NCBI RefSeq assembly: GCF_050624435.1
Contig: NC_134535.1
Coordinates: forward strand, 127,211,731 to 127,275,730
Direction of reading: 5' to 3'
DNA from: Tenrec ecaudatus
Lineage: Eukaryota > Chordata > Mammalia > Afrosoricida > Tenrecidae
DNA length: 64,000 bases
The position numbers and the translations under genes were made by a program. Below the pieces are notes generated by a model. That model searched no databases. It was not told the origin of the DNA and worked only from the letters and a program-made list of their open reading frames with translations. Each line of letters begins with the position of its first letter. Positions within the stretch are counted from its first letter, which is position 1. Below, in pieces: positions 23,706 to 33,522 of this stretch.

Positions 23706-23769
<64 letters not shown>

Positions 23770-24165
23770 CAAGCCTTCTGTCTGAAGGCACTCGATTTTC
23801 TTGCTCTGAGGGCCCCGGAACCCACTGCGCTTGGTTCTGATGCCACTGCTGCTGTTAGCTTCCTGCCATTTCTCTCCATCCCCTGCATTGAAGAGGTTTG
23901 CTACATGGATCCCAGGATCCAAAAGGCATGCTCCACTCCTGACTCTACTTTCTTGGTGGTAATAAGATCTCTGTTCCTGGTTCTAAGGTGGCTCCTCAAA
24001 GCCTAGAAAGATGGAAAAGCTAGCCAGTCCTTGAGTTAGAGTTCCATACACCTTATTTGTCCATTTCCACCCCCCATGGGAGTCATGTACCTTATCTACA
24101 TTATTAGCAAGCTATCCAATCACCCTGGAGGGCCTCAAGCACTTCACCTTTGCATTGTCCTACCC
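23085..24165. repeat. unclassified 1-kb sequence with a microsatellite
   Basis: Looks like an old retroelement or LTR by composition (for example 'gtctattagggaaattaataggttcc', 'cttggtggtaataagatctctgttcc'), but no ends, primer site or coding relic could be fixed. Confidence 0.35.
23707..23770. repeat. (AAGC)n microsatellite
   Basis: About fifteen tandem CAAG/AAGC units. Confidence 0.95.
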
Positions 24166-24174
24166 AGGCATTTA

Positions 24175-24378
24175 GGAGCCATGGTGGTGTAGTGGGTTAC
24201 AAGTTGGGCTGCTAGCCACAAGGCTGGCGGTTTAAAACCCCCAGCCACTCCATGGGAGAGACGGGCTTTTCGACTCCTGTTAAAAAACGAACACCCTGGA
24301 AACCCACTGGAGTAGTTCTACTCTGTCTGACTGAGTCACTGTGAGTTGGAATCGACCTGATAGCAGTGAGTTGAGCTA
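24175..24378 (+). repeat. AfroSINE, sense, near full length
   Basis: 'aggagccatggtggtgtagtgggttacaagttgggctgctagccacaaggctggcggtttaaaacccccagcc...gtcactgtgagttggaatcgacctgatagcagtgagttgag'. Classic head, body and tail. Confidence 0.9.
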
Positions 24379-24379
24379 A

Positions 24380-25385
24380 TCCAGTCATTTGATAGGAATT
24401 ACAAAGCCTGACTAGAAAAGTCACAACAATGAATTCACTGCACCGTGCGGTATACACACAGTGGACTCTTATGCAGCCACGAAGAGAAATGAAGTTCTGG
24501 TCCATGCCACGACAGGGATGAACCTTGCATAGTGAACACAGCCAGACACACTCCCATGACAGCAAATGGCAGAGAGATAGGAAGTAGACGAGACCAAATT
24601 ACAATTTAGTGAAAAAGAAAGAACGTAGATGTGGTAGTCACCTAATCTGGTGTCAATTTAAGGATTAAGAGTGTGGGCGTCTAGAGTGTCATTCTGGAGC
24701 TTGCCAATGAGACTTCTGTGTGGGCATGGCTTTCTCCTGAGAATTCTGGGAATCTGTGAATTCCTTCTTGGAGGCAGGAGACACTATCTCTCTTGGTTCA
24801 CTCCCTTGGAGACTCTCTACTGACCAGGCTGACTTCCTGAGAGGGAAGTATCCCTGAGGAGAAGCCACATGGACCTACCCTGATGCAGCCCTGGGAACTG
24901 GAAGGGCCATGTGGAGCCCCCTGCCAGCCCTGAGATGCTTCTACCACCAAAGACTTTCTACCCACTGGCCTGTGATCTTCTACATTCGGCATCATTGCAT
25001 GTGTTTCCTGAGTCTGAAGAGGACTTTATAGATTGCTGTTGGACCGATGGGTTAATATCAGATTTATGACCTTGGACTGGACTGGGTTAGGATGTTTTCT
25101 CAATGTTCAATTTTTCTTGTATATAAATCTATTTCTTTTACATATATGTGTGTGTCCATGGATTTGTTTCTCTAGTCTATCCAGACTAACACTAGAGGTC
25201 ACCAGGTGTGGTCAAAGAAGTAAATGGGGAATTACTGCTTAATGGGAGGATGGAAATGGTTTAGAAAGAAATAATAAACAGCAATGATGGTTCTGAAAAA
25301 TAAAATAAAATATTGATTGAACTATTGGTATGTGAATTATATGCCAATAAAACTATTTTTAAAAAAGGTAACTCTCTTATTGTAA
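24380..25385 (+). mobile_element. old L1 3' end split by a repeat
   Basis: 24440-24630 ('cgtgcggtatacacacagtggactcttatgcagccacgaagagaaatg...ccttgcatagtgaacacagccagacac') is ancient L1 3' sequence. It resumes after the repeat at 24636-25192 and ends in 'tatgccaataaaactatttttaaaaaagg' near 25370. Confidence 0.75.
24636..25192 (+). repeat. 0.55-kb interspersed repeat, copy 4 of 4, complete
   Basis: Begins TGTGGTAGTCACCTAATCTG and ends CTATCCAGACTAACAC. The outer 10 bp are near-perfect inverted repeats (TGTGGTAGTC versus GACTAACAC). Internal landmarks match copies 1-3 ('cctgaggagaagccacatggacctaccctgatg'). Confidence 0.8.
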
Positions 25386-26110
25386 TATTAGGTGGTATAA
25401 AATCTATATACACGAACATAAAAGTAAACAAGAACATGCAAATGGCAGGAAAATATTAGCCAAGGCACACTGCCCCCATGAATTAAGAACTATCCTGGAA
25501 AACCACGTGCTGCCTTTAGAAGTGTAAGGATTATGAAGGACAGAATGGAATTCTCCAACAAGCCCAATCGAACTGATGAAAGGTAGGGGTTCAAGCTTCC
25601 TCACCACGTTTCTCCTGAAACTTCCAGCCCACCTGAGAAATCTGTTGAGCCATTTCACAACTCTCAGATATTTTAAATTTCCACAAGGTGGGCTTCAAGG
25701 GAGATGTTTGAAGGATACATCGGTGGCCAGAGACCATGTGATGTGTTGGAGGGAGACAGAAAATGGACAGGAGAGCATTCCCCCATCCATCATTTCCTCT
25801 GCGGGCCTGTGTGACAGCCAGAGCCTGCCACCAGAGAGCGCTGTCGAATCAAGGATGCCCGCCTTGGAGGGGGACCGGTGGCCTTCCCCTCTCCCGTGTC
25901 GGAGTAGGACAGTGCGGGCTATTAGTGACTGATGTTTTGTAGTACTTCTCCAGGCCTTTCTTCCAAGACGCCTCTGGTGAACTTGAATCTCCACCCTTTC
26001 AGTACAGCATCTCTCACCTTGAACCAGGTTCTCCAGGTGTCCTTGTGTGCTATCCATGCCTCAGGTGAACCACATTGATTTGGTTTTTTCTTCCTAAATT
26101 TAGGATCCTT
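25386..26110. other. unique-looking sequence with a CTCF-like word
   Basis: No repeat recognised. 'ccaccagagagcgctg' at about 25829-25844 differs little from the CTCF core. Short frames occur on both strands; none is convincing. Confidence 0.4.
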
Positions 26111-26114
26111 AAAC

Positions 26115-26300
26115 TGATGATGAGGGCTTGTGGCCCAGTGGTTACATGTGTGGCTGGCAGTTCAAATCCTCCAGCCACTTCCCAGGAGAGAGATGATAGC
26201 AGTCTATTTCTGTAAAGATTTTTAGCTTTGGAAACACTAGGGGACAGTTTGGGTCCCTCCTGTAGGGCCACTGTAAGTACAACTAACAGCAATGGTTTCT
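26115..26300 (+). repeat. AfroSINE, sense
   Basis: 'atgagggcttgtggcccagtggttacatgtgtggctggcagttcaaatcctccagccacttcccaggagagagatgatag' with the tail degraded. Confidence 0.75.
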
Positions 26301-26544
26301 TTCTTTTCTCGTGTTAAGCCTGATGGCCATGCTGGAGTTTCTGAGGGCCAGTGAACATCTAGAATTTATATGTAAAATCTGTATGCTTGTGACTATGTTC
26401 ATTTTTCTGGCTGGATGGAGGTTTTATAATTTTAATCAAACTCTTAAAGGTATTTGTGACTTTCTCCTCCAGAGGTCAAGAACTGTTGCCCAAGCACCCC
26501 TCCCTTGGAATATGTAGAATCTAGGAAAATTGAAAATCATTAAA

Positions 26545-29500
26545 AAATAGAGAAAGAGATACATAAAAGATCGATAACCTAGGTATTAGTGAGCTTCAAT
26601 GGACTGGTATTGGCCATTGTGAATCTGTCAACCATATGGTTTGCTATGCTGTGAATGACAAATCCAAGTGGAATGGCATTACATTCATTGTCAAAAAATG
26701 AACATTTCTGTCTTGAACTACAGTGCTGTCTGTGATAGTGTAATAGCTGTACACAAGGAAGCTCAGTTAATACAACTACTATTCAAATTTGTGCACCAGT
26801 CACTAATGATAAGGCATCGATGAAGTCATCGAGGAACTCTATTGACTACTTCAGTCTAAAATTGATCACACATGCAAACAAGATGTATTAATAATTACTG
26901 GTGCTTGGAATAGGGAAATTGGAAACAAAGAAGAAGGGGCAATAGCTGGAAAATCTGGCTTTGGTGATAAAAATGAAGCTGGAGATTAAATGATAGAATT
27001 TTGCAAGACCAACAGCCTCTTCATTGCAAATACTTTTTCTCAACAACATAAATGGCGACTTTACACATGGACTTCTCCAGATGGAATACACAGGAGACAA
27101 ATAGACTACGTCTATGGGTTGAGACTGTGGAAAAGCTTAATATCAGCAGCGAATACTAAGCCAGGGGCTGACTGTGGAACAGACCATCAATTGCTCATAT
27201 GAAGTTCAGGTTGCAGCTGAAGAAAATCAAAACGGGCCCACAAGAGCCTACCTATGATTTCGAGTCTATCCCACACGATTATCTCAAGAGCAGATTTGCT
27301 CCATTGAAAACGAATGACAGAAGACCCGATTGAGCAGTGGGAGACCATCAAGAACCTCACACCCGAAGAAAGCAAAAGGTCATTAAAAGAACAAGAAGGA
27401 AAGAAAGACGAGAGGGCGGGATGTCAGAAGAGACTCTGAAGCTTGCTCTTGAATGCAGAGCAGCTAAAACAAATGGAAGAAATGACGAAATCAAAGAGTT
27501 GAACAGAAACTTTCAAAGGGCAGCTGAAGAAGACAGAGTAAAATACTATAATGAAGACGAGAAGAACTTGAGTTAGAAAGCCAAAAGGGAAAGCTACATC
27601 CTAAGCATATCTCAAGCTGAATGAACTCCAGAGAAAATGAAAGCCCAGAATTGCAATGCTGAGGGATTCTATGGGCAACTGCACATAGAAGTATGTTGAG
27701 TAATGGAGGAAATATCAAGACAGATGACAGAAATACGCAGAGTGAGTTCTCAAAAAGATGTGGTCAACTTACAGCTCTTTCCAGAACCGATGGTGCTGGA
27801 GGAAGACGTCTAAGCTACATAAGGGAAAACAAGCTCCAGGAATGGACATTAATAGCTGTTGACGTGTTTGATGATGAAGCGCTGAAAAGCATAGGCAGCA
27901 CTCACTCTTCCAGGCCAATGATTTGCAAGCCAGACACCTGACCAGAGGAGATCAATATCTGTGTCCATTCCAAAGAAGGGTGACCCAACAGAACACGCCA
28001 GTGACAGAACTACATCATTCTAATCCCGTACAAGTAACATTCTGCTAAACACAATTCAGAGACGGTGGTAGCAGCACATCAACAGGGAGCTGCTAGGGCT
28101 TCAAGCCAGATTCAGAAGAGTACACGACACAAGGGATAACATTGCTGATATCAATTTGATCTTGGCGGACAGTAGAGAATTCCAGAAAGATGTTCACTTG
28201 TGCTTTATTGGCTATGCAAAGGCATTTGTTTGTGTGAATCATAACAAACTATGGATAGCATAACAAAGATGGGGGATTCCAGAACATTTCATTGTGCGCA
28301 TGAGGAACCTGTGCATGGGCCAAGAGGCCGTCATTTGAACAGAACAAGGGGACACTGCATGGTTTAAAATCAGGAAAGATGTGGGTCAGGATTGAATTCT
28401 TTCACCACACATATTCAATATATATGCTGAGCAAATAATATGAGAAACAGGACTAGTTGAAGAAGATGCAGGCATCGGGATCGGCAGAATGCTTATCCAG
28501 AACCCTTGGTACACATATGATACAACCTTGCTTGCTAAAAGTCAGGAGGACATGAAGCACTTGCTGATGACAATCAAGAGCTACAGCTTTCAACTCAGAT
28601 TTGTTTCAGGGTACCAAAGAGACCCCAATCTCAAATATAATTTTTCCCCCAAATATAAATTAAGGAGAACATTAAGCCATCAGAGAGATAAAGACAACAC
28701 AAAGACAAAGGCATCTCATCGGCATGAGGGAGGCCATTAACACAACATCAAAATGGCGTCTGAGCACTCAAGTTGGAAGCTAGTTATCTCCATCAAGGAT
28801 GCATCTAGACAAGCCCTTAAGAAAGGCTGCCCTTGCCTGGGATGGTTCCTGAAGGGTCAAGGTCATCTACTTTCCAATGCCCTCTGCCTGAGGGCAAGGT
28901 TGTCTACACCCTTGATTAATGATCAGAAAGGGTTCCACGGGGCTGAATCTATGTGGGGACTCTGAAAATGGATTTGGGGCTGTCACTGCCATCCATAGCC
29001 CTTTGCAAACTGGGGTGCTCGGAATGTAAGCTCTAGTACAGACTACACGGGTGTAAAGAAAACCCCAAGCCTCACAGTTGCACCTATAGATGGAGGAAAG
29101 ATTGAAGTTGAAAAGCGTTTCCTTTTGTTTATCAGTGCCCATGGATACAGTCGTCAAGGAACCAATCCATGCACTACATCGGGTCAATCTGTGGCACAAG
29201 AGCTCTTTCATGTACAGAGGGCAAGGGTGCCACTTGAGGGCTAAGGGATGCCGGACAGAAGCCAGGGTTTTTTCCATCGCCTCATACGCATGTGAAATGA
29301 ATATGGAAGACCGAAGAAGAATGCACGTGAATTATTACGCCGGTGAAGAATCTTGAAAGTACTGTGGACCGCCAGAACAACAAACAAATCTGTCTCGGCA
29401 GAGGTGCCGCCAGAACGCTCCTTAGAAGCACGGATAGCGAGCCTTCACCATACAGACTTGGGGCACGTTATCAGGAGTTCCTGGAGCAGGACATCAATGT

Positions 29501-29600
29501 AGAGGAAGACCCTCAACAAGATGGATCGACACAGTAGCTGCTAGGAAGCATTTCAGGACTCCGCCTGAAGACTGGCAAGTCAAAGAGACATCGTAGGAGG
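26545..29600 (+). mobile_element. RTE (BovB-like) LINE, decayed, near full length
   Basis: An RTE element encodes an apurinic-type endonuclease and a reverse transcriptase in one frame. Here the endonuclease region spans about 26580-27210; the segments 'IEFCKTNSLFIANTFSQQHK', 'YTWTSPDGIHRRQIDYV' and 'KPGADCGTDHQLL' (26990-27202) include the conserved D-H near the endonuclease C-terminus. The reverse-transcriptase region spans about 27900-28600 with 'VNHNKLWIA'-type and degenerate 'YTYDTTLLAKSQEDMKHLL' words, where the expected Y-A-D-D-T is damaged. Frameshifts and stops occur throughout. The 3' part (29110-29560: 'gaagaccgaagaagaatg', 'gaagaccctcaacaagatggatcgacacagt') matches 49640-49980 and 50100-50360. 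About 28660-29100 is not clearly RTE and may be a further insertion. Confidence 0.88.
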
Positions 29601-31100
29601 TGTCTTTCTGTCCTGGGGAGGTTTAGGACCCACACGCAAGGATGTCTTCTTCCATTCTTTCTGAGGCCTGCTGGGGGCTGACTAGCTTCCATTGGCCCCA
29701 TTCACTCCACTCAAACTCACCAAGTCACAGGACAGGCTGGCATTCACAACCACAGGCTCCAGGAGACCCACTCAGCAGTGAACAAAGCAGAGAACTAGAA
29801 TTCCCCCCCCCCCCCACCCGTCTCCTGGAAGGCTACCTTGCAGTACGGGGGACTAGTTTTCCTTCGCTGTGATATCAAAGCTGTACGGATGCCGTGAGTC
29901 ATAGGGATTCCCATCTGGATGTGGCAGTGAGTTCACAGAGTGAGTCACTCCTGTGGCTTGAGGGGAGGGGCAGAGGAAGGTCATGGAAGGAGTGCTGGAC
30001 TTGGTGTCTGAAGGCCTGGGACTGGACAACGTGGAGCAAATCAACTACTTTTCCTGAGACTGTTAGCAGATGAGAGAACTGTTAGCTGATCAGAGACTGC
30101 TAACTGGTGAGGAGAACCTTGATTCTGAATTGTTTGAATACGGGTTAGCTCACGTGCTACGCAAACAGTCCTTATGCGACCACCGAAGTCTTTCTTGCCC
30201 TCTTTGAGCACCCACCTCCCTGGGGGCTGTTTGTGGGTGGTCAGCACAGTAATACATAGGAAGTGCCACAGGATGCTGGGGACATGCTGACCACTGTCAT
30301 TAGTCACTGTCATCTTTGGTGGATTCTTTGCTGTCTCAAGGTCAGCCTCCGCTGGGCCCAGGACATGGGGACCTGTCCCAGACTAAGACAGAACTTCAGG
30401 CTGGGAGTCTGCCAGCATGTGCAGGGCCAGGCCTGAAATCTTCTTGCTCTGACTGCTACGTGTGCAGGTTGGATGTTCACGGTTCTGAGCCTTACTTCTT
30501 AGGGCAGGGAGGAAAGGGGCAGCCGAAGCCACTCCCGGAGGAAGCCCTGTGGGAGGCTGGGGTAAGAGTAGCTGGGAGAGGAGTGAAGGAGACCCCTGCA
30601 TTGCTTTGCCTGCTTCCTTCCCCTGCATCCCAGAGCACCTGATCCAGCCACTCAGTTGGTTCACGTTTACAGAGAACATGCTAAGTGACGAGGATGTTGA
30701 GCTGAACAAGGGGCTAGAGAGCAAGACAACCGTGGCCTCTGGTCCTCAGGACCTCCGACCTTGCAGAGGAATGCAGTGGATGACGGGCTAGGTGCTTGGT
30801 GGATTGCCCACCACCTTATTTCTAGTCTGTTCTCCTGGGAAGGAGGCAGATTGGGACAAGGCAGTTCATCCCAGCGTCTGGTCCCGATTTGAACTTGGCT
30901 TGGGGTCCCCAGAAAAGTCACAGAAACTGGAAAACAAGAACGTGTGGCAGCAGGATGTCCCCAGGCAGTGCAGACATTGAAGGTGTTCAACCACTAGCTG
31001 AAACTCGGCAGTCTGAACCCACCCAGAGAGACTTTGGGAGAATCTGCTTTCGAAATGTGAGAGACTTGAAAACACGATTACTAGAAAACCTCAAGGCCAC
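29601..31100. other. mostly unique sequence, no gene recognised
   Basis: About 1.5 kb with moderate GC and a C-run at 29804-29815. Overlapping frames on both strands (30316-30642 plus, 30383-30724 minus) have no recognisable domain. It lies just upstream of the CpG-rich block and may hold host regulatory or untranslated sequence. Confidence 0.4.
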
Positions 31101-31108
31101 TCGCTGGG

Positions 31109-31122
31109 GTCACCATGGCAAC
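31109..31122. promoter_or_regulatory. RFX X-box palindrome
   Basis: GTCACCATGGCAAC is a full match to the RFX-family X-box (GTNRCC, 0-3 spacer, RGYAAC), with a 2-bp spacer. It lies about 180 bp before the CpG-rich block. Such sites are typical of cilia-gene promoters, but occur by chance too; function here is inference. Confidence 0.5.
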
Positions 31123-31284
31123 TAATAGGGAGCGAAAAGGAAGAGGGAGAAGGGCAGGGAGAGAGACACAGAGGGAGGGAGCCGGTCTCCAACTTTTAAT
31201 TTGGAAAACGTTCATATCTACAGGAGAACCGGAAAGAAATTCTACGCTAAGTAGACACCATCAGACACCCCTAGTGTCAGCATG

Positions 31285-32150
31285 GTGTCAGGGCTCAGAC
31301 GGTGGGAGAAGCCGGGGTGTGTGTGGGGGGGGGCTGTGAGTAGGCGGGGCCAAAGAGGGGCGGTCAGAGCAGGGAGGCGTGGCTCAGGAGACTGGCCGCT
31401 GGCCGTGGGTGGGTGCCGGTGGGCTGCACGTCCCGGTGTGGCCGCCAGGGGTCCCCTCAGAGCTGCCGCGCAGGCACAGAGCCGGCTTTGCGCAGCCACG
31501 GTCCCCGTGGGTGACTCGCTGCTGCGGCGGGAGGATGAGTCAGTCCCCGTGGGCTTCTTGCGCCATCAACGCACCCACCCCACGGCCGCGCCCGCCCGCA
31601 TCAAGCTGGGCCTGGGGAGAGGGCTGGCCCTCAGGGTGCGGTCCTGTCTGGGTGCCCGCTGTCCTGGGCCCTGCCTATTGGGGACCTCATTTTCGGCCTC
31701 CTAGAGACCCCAGGACTGCGGGGAGCTCGGGCCTCAGCACGGCGCTGCTGGGGAGGGGGCGGGGGGGGGCTGCTCCTCCCTGCTCGCAGGTTCTGTTTCC
31801 CGGGCCAGGCTTCTTCGTGGTGACTGCCCCCAGGGCGGGCGCTACGTGGGGCAAGTGGGGGTGGAATTCCAAGACTGTGCTTCCCGCCCTCGCCCCGTGG
31901 TGGGGGGGCGTTTCCTTTCCGCGGAGGAGACTGGCTTCTTTCTCTTGTGTCCCTGCGGTGTACCTGGGAGGACAGAGAGCTGGGGAGCCTCCAGGAGTGG
32001 CTCCAGGGTGGCATTGCTTGCAGGGCGGTGTCCCTTACCCCCTCGCCTCTCCTGTCCCTTGGGCTGGGAACCGCTGCGCAGCCCTTTCCCTCAAGAACGG
32101 GGCTCGAGGCCCCACCCTGTCCTGGACCAGGATCTGAAGAAGGATGTCTA
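31285..32150. promoter_or_regulatory. CpG-rich block, putative promoter
   Basis: Much richer in G+C and CpG than anything else in the window. It contains Sp1-type boxes ('aggcggggcc' about 31343, 'gaggggcggtc' about 31355), two AP-1/NF-E2-like words ('gtgactcgc' about 31511, 'atgagtcag' about 31533), a CTCF-like word ('ccgccaggggtcccc' about 31441) and several G-runs. Long frames on both strands here (for example 31379-32137 plus, 31631-32224 minus) are what high-GC DNA gives by chance. I infer a CpG-island promoter or first exon but cannot fix a transcription start or direction. Confidence 0.5.
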
Positions 32151-32284
32151 TGTGCGTGCCCAAGGCTGGGCTGTGGGCAGGGGCCCCAGAGAGAAACAGG
32201 ATCTCTGCCGAAACCACACCCCAAAAATGCTCGGACTGTGGCTCGGGCGTGCCTGGGTGATTTTGTCTCTGCAGAGGATTAGGC

Positions 32285-32530
32285 GCTCTGGTGTCTAGTG
32301 GGTAGAGCACACAGCTGTTCACCCAAAGGTCAGCCGTTCGAACCCACCAACCTTTCCCAAATCTGTGACAGCCTGCTTCTGAAAAGACGCCCAGTCCTGG
32401 AAGCCCTCTCAGGCAGCCCCCTTCCGGCAGCAGGGTCTCTGAGTGGAAGCGCACTGGCTGGCTGGGTTTGGAGGCTCTCTGTCGGTTGAAGAAGATGCAG
32501 GAGAAGCTCTGGCTCCAACTTTAAGAGGTG
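32285..32530 (+). repeat. AfroSINE, sense, diverged
   Basis: 'ctctggtgtctagtgggtagagcacacagctgttcacccaaaggtcagccgttcgaacccacc' is the SINE head with a recognisable B-box; the body is degraded. Confidence 0.7.
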
Positions 32531-32699
32531 GACAGTCGCAAGAGACCCCCAGAGCCGGAACCAGAGACCTCACTTTGGAGATCTACCCATGAAGGGAAGT
32601 GGCTTCCCCAAAGCACGCCAGAGCTGCGCCTAGAACACTTGGGTTAGGGTCTCCTCTCACAAGGTACATGGGAAGTACCTAAAATAGTGTGTGGTACAA

Positions 32700-32915
32700 T
32701 GTCAGCCAATAGACAAACAAACAAACACTGCTGTCAGCCAGCCCACTGGACTCATCGCAGAGTAGAACTGTGTCTGAGGAAAGAGGGGGCGGAGGTGATC
32801 TACTCCCATGAGGATTTTCCACCTGGGGAACCCACAGGGGCAGTTCTACTCTGTCCTGCAGGCTTGTAATGAATGGGCATCGACTCCATTGCAATGAGTT
32901 TGATTTTGGCTTTAA
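32700..32915 (+). repeat. AfroSINE, sense, 3' part
   Basis: 'ccactggactcatcgcagagtagaactgtgtctgagg...gggcagttctactctgtcctgcaggcttgtaatgaatgggcatcgactccattgcaatgagtttg'. Confidence 0.7.
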
Positions 32916-33522
32916 TCTTTTAAAAAATAGTTTTATTGGTATATACTTCACATTTCCTACAATCACTCAATTGGCGGTAATCTTTATGGAAGCAGGTAGC
33001 CACAGCTTTTCCTATGAGCAGCTGAACCTGGCCGCTCAATATTGCAGCACCTGGCTCAGTGGCAGTCGCCCCTGATTACATGTAGTCACTGGGCAGTCAA
33101 CCAGTTCAAGAGGGAACATAGGATCACGAATCGATGGTGCTGAAGGAAGAAGTGCAGACAGCACTGAAGGCACTCCTGGAAAAACGAGGCTTCAGGAATG
33201 GCAAGAATACCCATTGGAATGTTTCAACAATCCGGGGAAGCACTGGACGTGCTCCCATATCAGGGCCAAGATGTTCAGATCTTTAGACAACAGCCAGCTG
33301 GCCAACAACCTTCAGGAGACCCACGTTTGTGCCCGTTCTAAGGAAAGGGGGCCCAGCAAAGTACAGAAATTATCGAACAATATCATTAATATCATATGCA
33401 TTTTAAGCAAAAAAAATTATTTTGCTTAATTAATTCAGTAATGGTTGCAACTGTACATTGACAGCGAGCAGCCAGAAATTTAAGCCAGAATCAGAAGAGG
33501 ATGGGAAACAAGGGATATTATT

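Noticed and set aside
23668..23922. Frame with repeated L-A-C-L units
   Set aside because: Translation of the (AAGC)n microsatellite.
22736..24378. tRNA-like A- and B-box segments
   Set aside because: They belong to AfroSINE heads, with diverged stems and no complete cloverleaf, so they are not tRNA genes.
31379..32224. Long open frames on both strands (252 aa plus, 197 aa minus) in the CpG-rich block
   Set aside because: High-GC DNA has few stop codons by chance. The frames overlap on opposite strands, are rich in G/P/R/A, and show no domain.
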